DNA of 44,890 bases from Actinomycetes bacterium (GCA_025934435.1 JAICYB010000022.1:1-44890); one strand, 5' to 3'; positions 33,878-44,148 are shown, counted from the first letter of the stretch. A program made the numbers and translations. Notes: generated from the letters alone by a model not told the origin.

Positions 33878-34854
33878 CGCACCTGCTCGGACGGTCGGCC
33901 GGAGGCATCCGCCGGCACGTGCGATATCTCGCCGAGCATCCGCCCGCCGGGTACGAAACGCTCGGCGTGTGGGGCCCCTCCGAGCTCGAGGACTACTTCG
34001 ACAACGTGCCGTTCTATCGAGCGACGCCGCTCGATCGCATCCGGGGGCCGAAACGTGCGCACGTCATCCACGCGCACGGACTGACGGCCGGGGGAGTCGC
34101 ACTCCAGCCCATGCACGAACCCGTCGTCATCACCGTCCACACGGACATCACGACACAGGGCAGGACGGCCCACTCTCGCGCGCTGCGATCGCTCGCGAAG
34201 CGGATCGCGCGCGGCGCGAACGCCATCATCGCCGTATCGGATGTCGTCGCACGAGACTTCCCGGGCGCGCGCGTGATCGCGCCGCCGACGGAGCCGCTCG
34301 CTCCGCCGACGCATACGAGCTACGACACGCGTGAAGCGCTCGGAACGACGCAGGACCGTACCGTCGTCATCGCCGTCGCGCGACTGCATCCGGACAAGGG
34401 GCTGGATCTGTTCATCGACGCCCTCCGCGACACCGATGCCGAAGGGTGGATCTGCGGCGACGGACCCCTGCGGGCCGACCTCGAAGCGCGGGCCAGAGGC
34501 ACCAACGTCCGCCTGCTCGGACAGCGTGGCGACATCGCGGATCTGCTCGCCGCCGCGGACGTGTTCGCACTGCCGTCGGTGGGTGAGGCGTACGGTATCG
34601 CTGTGCAGGAGGCCTTGAGCTCCGGGCTCCCGGTCGTCACGAGCGACGCCGGTGCGATGCCCGGATTGATCGAAGATGCCGGGATCGTCGTCGCCGCCGG
34701 CGACCGTCCGGCCTTCATCGATGCCGTTCGCCGCCTGGTCTCGGACGACGCGCTTCGGCGCGAGTTCGTGCAGCGAGCCCGCGCGCGTCGTTTCGACGAC
34801 CCGCTCGAGCTCGTCGCGAAGATCGGCAAGGTCTACGACGAGGTCGACGCATGA
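33853..34854 (+). CDS. GT4-family glycosyltransferase
   Basis: 333 residues, GT-B fold. N-terminal acceptor domain with HLLGRSAGGIRRHVRYLAEH and VIHAHGL; C-terminal donor domain with VARLHPDKGLDLFIDAL, WICGDGPLRADLE and the E-x7-E signature in GEAYGIAVQEAL, then SDAGAMPGLI. No membrane segments, so it works on the cytosolic face. Retaining transfer to a lipid-linked acceptor fits its place between a flippase and a PNPT-type transferase; donor sugar unknown. The start is inside the murJ 3' end and the end overlaps the next gene by ATGA. Confidence 0.92.
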   Translation: MAPAPRRVAHLLGRSAGGIRRHVRYLAEHPPAGYETLGVWGPSELEDYFDNVPFYRATPLDRIRGPKRAHVIHAHGLTAGGVALQPMHEPVVITVHTDITTQGRTAHSRALRSLAKRIARGANAIIAVSDVVARDFPGARVIAPPTEPLAPPTHTSYDTREALGTTQDRTVVIAVARLHPDKGLDLFIDALRDTDAEGWICGDGPLRADLEARARGTNVRLLGQRGDIADLLAAADVFALPSVGEAYGIAVQEALSSGLPVVTSDAGAMPGLIEDAGIVVAAGDRPAFIDAVRRLVSDDALRREFVQRARARRFDDPLELVAKIGKVYDEVDA

Positions 34855-37064
34855 AGCGCGGCATCGCTTTCTTCTTCGTCGCGATGATCGTGTCGCTGCC
34901 CGGTGTCTCGTCCGCGAAGACGGCCGGACCGGACCACTTCGTGATCGCATCGATCCCCGGCGTGACATGGGACGACATCGCTCGCGAATGTGCGCGTCTG
35001 GTCGTCCTGTGTCCGCACGGTCGGCCGATCGCCGACCTCTCGGCGCGGACGGCGAACCGGACGGCCGACATCGACCGGAGCTATCTCACCCTTGGTGCCG
35101 GGGACCCCGCCTATTCCCTCAACGACGACCCGAACGTGGAGCTCGCGTTCGAGCACGACGCCGCCTACGAGAACGGTGCCGCTGCGTTCGCGATCGCGCG
35201 GCGAACCGGACGGCCGGCGCGCGGAGCGATCGTGCAAGCCGACATCGAACCGCTCCGATCGATCCAGCGCTCGAGGAACTACGGCGCGGTCATCGGGTCG
35301 CTCGGCGAGCAGCTCGAACGAGCACACATCAAGCGGGGGATCGTTTCCGCCGCCGATATCGCGATCCATCCGTCGACGTCCGAGTTCCGCCGGGGGTCCG
35401 TCCTCTCGCTCATGGACGAAGAAGGAACGATCGACGAGGGCAAGCTCGACGGTCTGTTGCGTCCGGACCGCCTCGCGCCGTACGGCGTCACGACCGATCC
35501 GTCGGCGTTCGTCGATGCGACGAAGCACGTGCTCGCTACGTCACGTGTCGTTGTGCTCGACACCGGCGAGACGAGCCGCGCGAACGAGTACGTGCAGTAC
35601 GTCACGTCGCCACGGATCGCACGCATCGAGAATGCGGCGTTACTGCGCGCCGACGCGATCTTCGCAAAGGTACGCGCACTGCTCGGCCCGGGGGACGTCC
35701 TGTTCGTCATCGCACCGTCCGGCCCGACACCGCCTTCCTTCCGCGAGCATCTCGCGCCGATCATCGCGTCGGGACCCGGTTACACCTCGAACGGTGCATG
35801 GCTCACATCTCCGACGACACGCCGCGACGGCATGGTCGTGCTGTCGGACGTCGCACCCACGATCCTGCACGCGTTCGGTGTCGCGCAGCCCGACACGATG
35901 GTCGGGACACCGATCTTCGAACACGGGAGCGGCGCGAACATCCGGACGCTCACGCAGCTCGACCACGCGTCGAGCATCAGAGAGCACTTCGCGTCCGCGG
36001 CGTTCTGGGTCATCGCGAGTCTCATCTCCGTTCTCGCGATCCTCGCGTTCATCGTGTTCCTCGGACGGCGCGAGCCCTTCTACAAGCCGCTCGTCGCGAT
36101 CGCGTACTTCGGTCTCGCGTTCTTCCCGGCCGCGCACGTCATCCGGGCGCTCCATTACTGGAACTGGGGACTGAGCGGCGCGCATCTCGGGCTCTATCTC
36201 GTCTCCGCGGCGATCGCGTTCATCGCGTGGTGGCTGCCCGGCCCGCGTTGGGCGGGCGCCGTCGCGCTCATGCTCCTCGCGGCGGGACTCTTCGCGAGCG
36301 ACATCGCGATGGGCGGGCCATTGCAAGTGAACGGCGTGTTCGGACATTCGCCGCTCGTCGCCGGCCGCTTCTACGGCGTCTCGAATCCCGGGTACGCGAT
36401 CTTGTTCTCCGCGGCGCTCCTCGGGTTCACCGGACTGGCGGAACTCCGCGGCCAGGACAAGATCCCGTGGTGGACGGTCTTCGCGCTGCTGCTGCTCGTG
36501 CCGATCGACGGGCTGCCGATGACGGGAGCCGACCTCGGAGGCATCCTCGCCGGCATCCCAGCGGTCGCCGTGACGATCGCGCTCGGACGACGGTGGCGGA
36601 TCCGCTGGCGCACGATCGTCGCGTTCGCCGTCGCCGCCGTGGTGGGAGCGCTCGGTCTGAGCTTCCTCGATCTCCTTCGCCCACCCGATGAACGGACGCA
36701 CCTCGGACGATTCGCCGCGACGATCGCGTCCGGTGACACGTCCAAGATCGAAACGATCATCCATCGCAAGGCGATCGCCGCGTTGACGTCCCTCACCGTC
36801 ACACGATGGACGTGGTTCATCCCGATCGCGTTCGCCGTGCTGGTGCTGTTGCTCATCCGTCCGCGCGGGATCCTGCGCGAGGTTCTCGCGCAGCGACCGA
36901 TGCTGCGCGCCGGACTCTGGGGGACGCTCGTCGCCGGCGCGCTCGGGTTCGCGGTGAACGACTCGGGGATCTCGATCCCCGCACTGGCGCTCGCGTTCGT
37001 CGTCCCGTACTTCGTCCTGCTCGCGGTGGATACCGAGAAGCCGCGCCGCGCGGCCGAGCCGTGA
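34851..37064 (+). CDS. Membrane protein with alkaline-phosphatase-like ectodomain
   Basis: 737 residues. A signal peptide (MKRGIAFFFVAMIVSLPGVSSA, cleavage after residue 22, given as FFFVAMIVSLPGVSSA) is followed by an external domain of about 360 residues and then about 11 membrane helices from residue ~385. The ectodomain ends in TTRRDGMVVLSDVAPTILHAFG, that is RRDGMVVLSDVAPTILHAF, which is the C-terminal pattern of alkaline-phosphatase-superfamily enzymes; the classical N-terminal nucleophile motif is not evident. The membrane part has NGVFGHSPLVAGRFYGVSNP and GADLGGILAG, conserved in uncharacterised actinobacterial and firmicute homologues as I recall. It could add or remove phospho-groups on an exported glycan, by inference. 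ATGA and GTGA overlaps on either side. Confidence 0.75.
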   Translation: MKRGIAFFFVAMIVSLPGVSSAKTAGPDHFVIASIPGVTWDDIARECARLVVLCPHGRPIADLSARTANRTADIDRSYLTLGAGDPAYSLNDDPNVELAFEHDAAYENGAAAFAIARRTGRPARGAIVQADIEPLRSIQRSRNYGAVIGSLGEQLERAHIKRGIVSAADIAIHPSTSEFRRGSVLSLMDEEGTIDEGKLDGLLRPDRLAPYGVTTDPSAFVDATKHVLATSRVVVLDTGETSRANEYVQYVTSPRIARIENAALLRADAIFAKVRALLGPGDVLFVIAPSGPTPPSFREHLAPIIASGPGYTSNGAWLTSPTTRRDGMVVLSDVAPTILHAFGVAQPDTMVGTPIFEHGSGANIRTLTQLDHASSIREHFASAAFWVIASLISVLAILAFIVFLGRREPFYKPLVAIAYFGLAFFPAAHVIRALHYWNWGLSGAHLGLYLVSAAIAFIAWWLPGPRWAGAVALMLLAAGLFASDIAMGGPLQVNGVFGHSPLVAGRFYGVSNPGYAILFSAALLGFTGLAELRGQDKIPWWTVFALLLLVPIDGLPMTGADLGGILAGIPAVAVTIALGRRWRIRWRTIVAFAVAAVVGALGLSFLDLLRPPDERTHLGRFAATIASGDTSKIETIIHRKAIAALTSLTVTRWTWFIPIAFAVLVLLLIRPRGILREVLAQRPMLRAGLWGTLVAGALGFAVNDSGISIPALALAFVVPYFVLLAVDTEKPRRAAEP

Positions 37065-37891
37065 CGCTGGTCGTCTACGCGCTGTCGCTTTCCATCGGCG
37101 CGGTGGCGACGGCGATCGCGCTGGCGGTCGCGCCCATCGTGATGACGAGCCCGCGCAATTGGAAGACGAACTACCGGGGGAGCACGGTCTTCGCGCCGGC
37201 GGGCATCGTCCTCATGAAGCCGTTGTTCGTCGGCGCGATCGCGTCTCTGCTTTGGACGCATCACGAACGCGTCGCCCTCGTGATGTGGGCCGGGGGCACG
37301 GTGATGGGCGCGCTCGGATACATCGACGACACCTACGGCGACCGCCACGCCGGCGGCCTCGTCGGTCACGCCCGTGCCCTCCTGCGAGGACGCATCACCA
37401 CCGGGATGATGAAGGCCGTCGGGGGAGCCGTCGTGGGCCTCGTCGCGGCATACCTCGTGGGTTGGCGGGGCGCGTGGATCGTCGTTGGCGGAGCCGTCGT
37501 CGCTCTCGCGTCGAATCTGACGAACCTGCTCGACCTGCGGCCCGGTCGCGCGCTCAAGGTCTGGGTGGTCTGCGCGGCGGCCATGCTCGCCGCCGGCGTC
37601 ACGGGAGGGGGAGCGATCGTCCTCGCCACGGTGCTCGCCGGCTGCGTCGTCTTCGCCGCGCCCGAGCTCCGCGAGCGGGTGATGCTCGGGGACACGGGAG
37701 CCAATCTCCTCGGGACGACCCTCGGCATCGCCGCCGTGGCGTCGGTCGGCAGGACCGCCCTCGTCGCGATCTTGGGCGTCCTCGTTGCCCTCACCCTGCT
37801 GTCGGAACGGGTCTCCTTCACCCGCGTGATCGAGTCGACTCCGCCGCTCCGCTGGTTCGACCAGCTGGGACGTGTCAGCAGCGGCCCATAG
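37061..37891 (+). CDS. MraY/WecA-like sugar-phosphate transferase (PNPT family)
   Basis: 276 residues, about 8-9 membrane helices. Polyprenyl-phosphate N-acetylhexosamine-1-phosphate transferase landmarks: the DD pair in GYIDDTYGD, the active-site loop NLTNLLDLRPGRALK and MLGDTGANLLG. MraY and WecA have N-x-x-N-x-x-DGxDGL at the second site, so DLRPGRA marks a distinct subfamily. Predicted to start a lipid-linked glycan by moving a sugar phosphate onto undecaprenyl or decaprenyl phosphate. GTG start shares GTGA with the preceding stop. Last gene of the steA run; 98 bases then separate it from pyrG. Confidence 0.85.
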   Translation: MTLVVYALSLSIGAVATAIALAVAPIVMTSPRNWKTNYRGSTVFAPAGIVLMKPLFVGAIASLLWTHHERVALVMWAGGTVMGALGYIDDTYGDRHAGGLVGHARALLRGRITTGMMKAVGGAVVGLVAAYLVGWRGAWIVVGGAVVALASNLTNLLDLRPGRALKVWVVCAAAMLAAGVTGGGAIVLATVLAGCVVFAAPELRERVMLGDTGANLLGTTLGIAAVASVGRTALVAILGVLVALTLLSERVSFTRVIESTPPLRWFDQLGRVSSGP

Positions 37892-39588
<1,697 letters not shown>

Positions 39589-39614
39589 GGGATCGCGTTC
39601 TTTCTTCGAAGACC

Positions 39615-40106
39615 ATGTTCGAGGGCGAGATCCTCACGCTCCGCGTCGACGAGGTCGAAGCGGCCGACGGGCATCGCTCGACGCGCGAGGTCGTCGTGCA
39701 TCGAGGCGCCGTCGGCGTCGTGTGCGTGCACGACGGCGACATCGTGCTCGTCCGGCAGTACCGGCACGCAACGGGGGAGGAACTCCTCGAGATCCCGGCG
39801 GGGAAGCTCGACCCGGGAGAAGAGCCCGAGCAAACGGCCGCCCGCGAACTGGCGGAAGAGGTCGGTCTCAGACCGCGCGCGCTCGAGCATCTCGCGACGT
39901 ACTACACGACGCCCGGTTTCACGAACGAGCAGTTCCACCTGTACCTCTGCACCGATGCGGACGAAGCCACGGCGCAGCTCGACGAAGGCGAGGTGCTCGA
40001 GATCGAGCGGCGTCCGCTGTCATCGCTGCGCGAGCTGCTCGCCTCGGGAGAGGTCCGCGACGCGAAGTCGCTCCTCGGTCTTTCGTTCCTCGCTCTTCGC
40101 ATCTAG
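39615..40106 (+). CDS. NUDIX hydrolase (ADP-ribose pyrophosphatase-like)
   Basis: 163 residues from the ATG. NUDIX box: the segment from GKLDPGEEPEQT to ARELAEEVGL gives G-x5-E-x7-RE-x2-EE-x-G. Other family features are VRQYRHATGEELLEIPAG and a TYYTTPGFTNE stretch. It corresponds to Rv1700, an ADP-ribose pyrophosphatase, in the same place after pyrG. Residues coded just upstream of the ATG (RVLSSKT) also look like the family N-terminus. A CTG at 39585, in CTGA overlap with the pyrG stop, could be the real start and would add 10 residues; I give the conservative ATG here. Confidence 0.9.
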   Translation: MFEGEILTLRVDEVEAADGHRSTREVVVHRGAVGVVCVHDGDIVLVRQYRHATGEELLEIPAGKLDPGEEPEQTAARELAEEVGLRPRALEHLATYYTTPGFTNEQFHLYLCTDADEATAQLDEGEVLEIERRPLSSLRELLASGEVRDAKSLLGLSFLALRI

Positions 40107-40112
40107 CCGCAG

Positions 40113-40118
40113 TACGGT
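40113..40118 (+). promoter_or_regulatory. -10-like hexamer of xerD
   Basis: TACGGT, 6 bases before the xerD ATG, in an 18-base gap after the NUDIX gene; no Shine-Dalgarno. Confidence 0.5.
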
Positions 40119-40124
40119 TGGCTC

Positions 40125-41057
40125 ATGGCAGGCGTTCCCGCAGCGCTTCGCCGCGCCGCCGACACCTTCGAGGACTATCTCCGCGTGGAGCGCGGTGCGT
40201 CCCCCGCGACGGTCGTCGCGTATCGCGCCGAGATCAAGCGCTACCTCGCGTCGCTTGCGAAGTCGAAGGTCGCGTCTGTCGAAGGTGTGAAACCGAAGCA
40301 CGTGCTCGACGCGATGAACGAACGTGCTTCGTCCGGCGCGGCGGCATCGACGCTGAACCGGACGCTCGCCGCCGTCCGTCATTTCCACAAGTTCTGTGTC
40401 CGCGAAGGCATCGCCGTCTCCAATCCTGCGGCGCTCGTCGACGGTCCAGCGCGCGGACTGCAGCTCCCGAAGGCGATCGACGAGGACTTCGTGACGAAGA
40501 TGATCGATGCTGCGTCCGGAACCTCGCCTCGCCAGCTGCGCGACCGCGCGATGCTCGAGTTGCTGTACGGCGCCGGCCTTCGCGTGTCCGAGCTCGTCGG
40601 CCTCGACATCGACGACGTCGACCTCGAAGACCGAACGGTGCGATGCGTCGGGAAGGGGGACAAGGAACGTGTTGTACCGATCGGCAACCCGGCCGTGGCC
40701 GCCGTCCGGACCTACATCCGTGATGGACGGCGCGAGCTCGTTCGCCCGTCGCAACCGACGCCTGCGCTCTTCCTCGGGAATAGCGGTCGACGTCTGTCGC
40801 GACAGAGCGCCTGGGCATGCGTCAAGCGGTACGCTGCTCGGGTAAGCCCGAATGCCCGGGTCTTCCCACACGCGCTTCGCCACTCGTTCGCTACGCACCT
40901 CGTGGCGCGCGGAGCAGACGTCCGTGTCGTGCAGGAAGCCCTCGGACACGCGCGGCTGTCGACGACACAGGTGTATACGCTTGTGACGAGAGAGAAGCTC
41001 AAGGACGTGTACGACGAGGCCCACCCCAGAGGCCGCCGCCGGCAGCGCACGTCGTAG
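40125..41057 (+). CDS. xerD: Tyrosine recombinase XerD
   Basis: Resolves chromosome dimers at dif together with XerC; 310 residues. N-terminal SAM-like core-binding domain (about 10-100) and C-terminal catalytic domain with Arg153 (GLRVSELVGL), Lys177 (GKGDKER), His249 and Arg252 (HALRHSFATHL), His275 (LGHARLS) and the nucleophile Tyr284 (TQVYT). All six catalytic residues are present. Its position after pyrG-NUDIX matches mycobacterial xerD. No mobile element surrounds it, so a housekeeping role is favoured. Confidence 0.95.
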   Translation: MAGVPAALRRAADTFEDYLRVERGASPATVVAYRAEIKRYLASLAKSKVASVEGVKPKHVLDAMNERASSGAAASTLNRTLAAVRHFHKFCVREGIAVSNPAALVDGPARGLQLPKAIDEDFVTKMIDAASGTSPRQLRDRAMLELLYGAGLRVSELVGLDIDDVDLEDRTVRCVGKGDKERVVPIGNPAVAAVRTYIRDGRRELVRPSQPTPALFLGNSGRRLSRQSAWACVKRYAARVSPNARVFPHALRHSFATHLVARGADVRVVQEALGHARLSTTQVYTLVTREKLKDVYDEAHPRGRRRQRTS

Positions 41058-41075
41058 GCGTCGGGAGGACCCACC

Positions 41076-41423
41076 GTGGACGGAACCACGAAGACAGAAC
41101 TTCGTCGCCGGCTCGACGAGGAACGGACGACGCTCGTCGGGCAACTCACCGAGATGGGTGTGGATCCCGACACCGGACAGCCGAGCGAGTTCGCGCAGGA
41201 AGGATTCGCCGACAGCGGTCAGTCGACCGCCGAGAAGGCGCGCGTGCTGTCCATCGCCGAAGGATTGCTCGAGACCCTCCACGAAGTGGACGCAGCCCTC
41301 ACCCGTATGGACGACGGCACGTTCGGCACGTGCGACACGTGCGGCTCGCCGATCGGCGACGAACGACTCGAAGCGCGTCCATTCGCCCGGCAGTGCATGG
41401 ACTGCGCTCGCCGCGCCAGCTGA
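41076..41423 (+). CDS. DksA/TraR-type zinc-finger protein
   Basis: 115 residues. N-terminal helical hairpin (about 5-75) and a C4 zinc finger with Cys86, Cys89, Cys107 and Cys110 in GTCDTCGSPIG and RQCMDCARR. Actinobacterial proteins of this shape bind RNA polymerase; the acidic tip typical of true DksA is not obvious. GTG start with GGGAGGA eight bases upstream. The M50 protease gene begins 4 bases after its stop. Confidence 0.88.
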   Translation: MDGTTKTELRRRLDEERTTLVGQLTEMGVDPDTGQPSEFAQEGFADSGQSTAEKARVLSIAEGLLETLHEVDAALTRMDDGTFGTCDTCGSPIGDERLEARPFARQCMDCARRAS

Positions 41424-41427
41424 CGAC

Positions 41428-42072
41428 GTGGGAAGCATCGGAAACGGCATCCTCGAGATCGTCGTCCTGCTCGTCAGCGTGATCCTGCACGAGAACGCGC
41501 ACGGCGTCGTCGCTCTCGCGCTCGGCGACCAGACGGCAAAGGCCGCCGGACGGCTCACCTTGAACCCGGTGAAGCACCTCGACCCGCTCGGGTCGCTGCT
41601 GCTTCCCGCGTTCCTCTACGTCGTGCACGCACCCGTGTTCGGGTACGCGAAACCCGTGCCGGTCTCGCCGCGCAATCTGAAAGGACGAGACACCTGGGGA
41701 TTCGCCACCGTCGCGCTCGCCGGTCCGGTCTGCAACCTGATCATCGCCGCGATCGCCGTCATCCTCGTCAAGCACATGCGATTCACCATCGACGCGAACG
41801 GCGCGCCGACGGGGAACCTCACCGCGAGCATCCTGGTGTTCGCCTTCCAGCTGAATCTGCTCCTCGCAGCCTTCAACCTGCTGCCGATCCCGCCGCTGGA
41901 CGGCTCGAGGCTGCTCCGTCCGGTCATCGGCATCGAGGGGCGCCGTGTCCTGGACCGCATCGAACCGTTCGGGTTCGTGATACTGCTGCTCGCGATCACC
42001 GTCCTCGGTCAGCCGCTCTTCCGCCTGATCGACATCATCGAGAGCGGGCTCCTCCACCTGCTGCCCGTCTAG
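41428..42072 (+). CDS. M50 family site-2 protease
   Basis: 214 residues, about five to six membrane helices, no PDZ domain. Zinc motif HENAH (His21, Glu22, His25) in the first helix and the third ligand in NLLPIPPLDGSRLL; GYAKPVPVSPRNLK and a conserved WGFATVALAGPVCNL link them. This is the compact SpoIVFB/Rip3-like subgroup. Substrates unknown. GTG at 41428 chosen because the first helix starts directly after it; upstream open frame is shadow of the zinc-finger gene. Confidence 0.92.
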   Translation: MGSIGNGILEIVVLLVSVILHENAHGVVALALGDQTAKAAGRLTLNPVKHLDPLGSLLLPAFLYVVHAPVFGYAKPVPVSPRNLKGRDTWGFATVALAGPVCNLIIAAIAVILVKHMRFTIDANGAPTGNLTASILVFAFQLNLLLAAFNLLPIPPLDGSRLLRPVIGIEGRRVLDRIEPFGFVILLLAITVLGQPLFRLIDIIESGLLHLLPV

Positions 42073-42113
42073 GTTCGGCCCGGCTGTCGGCGATGTCGGA
42101 CAAGCTGTAGGCC

Positions 42114-42833
42114 ATGACCACCTATGAGGTATCCCTCGACGTCTTCGAGGGGCCGTTCCACCTCCTGCTCGGACTGATCTCCGACCAGCGCGTCGACGTC
42201 TGTGACATCCCGATCGCGCGGCTCTGTGAGGACTACCTCGCTCGTATCGACCAGATGGACAAGATGGACCTCGAGGTCACAACCGAGTTCCTCGTCGTCG
42301 CCGCGACGCTCCTGGCGCTGAAAGCGAAGGCGATCCTGCCGCGTCCGGGCGTGGAGGAACTCGACGAAGAAGAACAGTTCGAACGCGACCTGCTGATCGC
42401 GCGCCTCCTCGAGGTGCAGACGTTCCGGGCCGCGGGCGAGCACCTCACCTCGCTCCTCGAGATGGGAGAGAAGCGCTTCCCACCGAAGCCCGCCACCGAC
42501 GACGAGTCGCTCCGCGCCCTTCCCGTCCTCGGCGACATCGCACCCCGCGATCTCGCGCGCGTGCTCATCGAAGTCCTGCGCGATCAGATCCGGACGGTCG
42601 ACACGTCGCGGATCGTCGTCGATCAGGTCTCCACGCAAGAAGCCGCAACCGAGCTCATACGTTTCCTCGAGCAAGGTCCGATCCGCTTCGACTTCGTCGC
42701 GCGCCAACGTAACCTCGCATGGTCCGTGGCGCTGTTCCTCGCCATGCTCGAGCTCGCGATGCGCGGTGAGATCGAGATCGGTGAGGGGATCACCGTCGGC
42801 GACATCGAGCTCCGATTGGCGAAGGCGTCATGA
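42114..42833 (+). CDS. scpA: Segregation and condensation protein A
   Basis: Kleisin subunit of the SMC-ScpAB condensin, 239 residues. N-terminal YEVSLDVFEGPFHLLLGLI and the EFLVVAATLLALKAK segment bind the SMC neck; a central acidic linker (EELDEEEQFERD) and C-terminal winged helix (AMLELAMRGEIEI) follow. 41 bases lie upstream. ATGA overlap with scpB. Confidence 0.96.
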   Translation: MTTYEVSLDVFEGPFHLLLGLISDQRVDVCDIPIARLCEDYLARIDQMDKMDLEVTTEFLVVAATLLALKAKAILPRPGVEELDEEEQFERDLLIARLLEVQTFRAAGEHLTSLLEMGEKRFPPKPATDDESLRALPVLGDIAPRDLARVLIEVLRDQIRTVDTSRIVVDQVSTQEAATELIRFLEQGPIRFDFVARQRNLAWSVALFLAMLELAMRGEIEIGEGITVGDIELRLAKAS

Positions 42834-43426
42834 AACTCAGCGAACCCGTCGTCGAAGCGATCCTCTTCGCAACGCCCGAGCCCGTACGCGCGCACGACAT
42901 CGCATCGGCCTTCGGTGCGACGACCGACGATGTCGCGGCTGTCGTCGAACGACTCCGTGCGACGTACCTGGAACGTGACAGCGGACTCGAGATACGTCAG
43001 ATCGGTGATGCATACCGCATCTACACGAGGACGGAGCTCGCCGAGGCCGTCGGTCATTTCGCGAACCGATCGCGCGTCGGACGCCTGTCTCGGCCGGCCC
43101 TCGAGACGTTGTCGATCATCGCCTACCGCCAGCCGATCACCCGTGGTGAGATCTCGCGCGTCCGCGGCGTGAACGTCGATTCGGTCCTGCAGACGTTGAC
43201 GGAACGGGGACTCGTCGTCGAGGTTGGGAAAGAACCCGGACCGGGCCGCGCACCGCTCTTCGGAACGACGCCGCTCTTCCTGGAGAAGATCGGTCTCGGA
43301 TCACTTTCCGACCTTCCACCGCTCGCATCGTTCGCACCCGACGCGGCTTCGGCCGCGGAGATCGAGCGGGCGCTCGCGGCCGACGCCATGGAGCGCGAGG
43401 AAGCCGCCGCAAGCGACGAAGCGTGA
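42830..43426 (+). CDS. scpB: Segregation and condensation protein B
   Basis: Second accessory protein of the SMC complex, 198 residues, two winged-helix domains. Conserved stretches: VVEAILFATPEPV, then RLSRPALETLSIIAYRQPIT and RGVNVDSVLQTL, and GRAPLFGTTPLFLEKIGL. The acidic Ala-rich tail (about 165-198) is disordered. Starts in the scpA stop (ATGA) and overlaps the pseudouridine synthase gene (GTGA). Confidence 0.96.
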   Translation: MKLSEPVVEAILFATPEPVRAHDIASAFGATTDDVAAVVERLRATYLERDSGLEIRQIGDAYRIYTRTELAEAVGHFANRSRVGRLSRPALETLSIIAYRQPITRGEISRVRGVNVDSVLQTLTERGLVVEVGKEPGPGRAPLFGTTPLFLEKIGLGSLSDLPPLASFAPDAASAAEIERALAADAMEREEAAASDEA

Positions 43427-44148
43427 CCGCCGAGCGTCTGCAGAAGGTGCTCGCGCGCGCCGGACTCGGTTCCCGCCGGTCGAGCGAAGACCTCATCCGC
43501 GCCGGACGGATCACCGTCAACGGTCGTCGCGTCGAGCTCGGAACGCGCGTCGATCCCGAAACAGACGAGATAGCGATCGACGGTGTCATCGTGGGACTGC
43601 AACTCGAGCTCGTGTATTACGCGCTCCATAAGCCGACGGGTGTGGTCACGACGGCGAAGGACACGCACGGACGGCGCACTGTTCTCGACCTCGTGCCGAG
43701 CGAAACTCGCGTCGTTCCCGTCGGACGGCTGGACCGTGATACGTCCGGCCTGATGCTGCTGACGAATGACGGCGACTTCGCGAATCGCGTCGCGCATCCC
43801 CGCTACGAGGTTCCGAAGGTCTACGTCGCGGAGGTCGACGGGAAAGTGTCGCAGGGACTCGTCCAACGGCTGCAACGGGGAGTCCGGCTCGAGGACGGAG
43901 AGGCTCACGCGGAACACATCCGGATCCGGGCGGCGTCCCGCGGACGCACCATCGTCGAGCTGACGGTGCGTGAGGGAAGGAACCGTCTCGTCCGACGCCT
44001 TCTCGCCTCGCAAGACCTTCGCGTGATCGCTCTCGTTCGGACGGCCATCGGGCCCATACGGCTCGGGCGCCTCCCGGAGGGCGAGCACCGCGAGCTGAAG
44101 AAAGACGAGGTCATGGCGCTGCTCCGCCTGAGCGAGCGCCTAGACTGA
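43423..44148 (+). CDS. rluB: rRNA pseudouridine synthase (RsuA/RluB family)
   Basis: 241 residues. N-terminal S4 domain (RLQKVLARAGLGSRRSSEDL) and the RsuA-type catalytic domain with the nucleophile Asp104 in VGRLDRDTSGLMLLTNDG, plus KVYVAEVDG and EGRNRLVRRLL. The last motif usually reads RNRQVRRM. In other Actinomycetota the gene after scpB is this RluB-like enzyme, acting on 23S rRNA. GTG start in the scpB stop. Confidence 0.93.
   Translation: MTAERLQKVLARAGLGSRRSSEDLIRAGRITVNGRRVELGTRVDPETDEIAIDGVIVGLQLELVYYALHKPTGVVTTAKDTHGRRTVLDLVPSETRVVPVGRLDRDTSGLMLLTNDGDFANRVAHPRYEVPKVYVAEVDGKVSQGLVQRLQRGVRLEDGEAHAEHIRIRAASRGRTIVELTVREGRNRLVRRLLASQDLRVIALVRTAIGPIRLGRLPEGEHRELKKDEVMALLRLSERLD
44141..44146 (+). 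promoter_or_regulatory. -10-like hexamer of aroH
   Basis: TAGACT inside the last codons of the pseudouridine synthase gene, 9 bases before the aroH ATG; no Shine-Dalgarno in the 7-base gap. Confidence 0.4.

Noticed and set aside
40125..41057. Tyrosine recombinase as an integrase of a mobile element
   Set aside because: It has the XerD domain layout and the conserved place after pyrG-NUDIX, and no att repeats, tRNA or phage genes are nearby.
40020..41558. A 512-codon minus-strand frame under xerD and neighbours
   Set aside because: Shadow of xerD, the zinc-finger gene and the NUDIX end; no homology seen.
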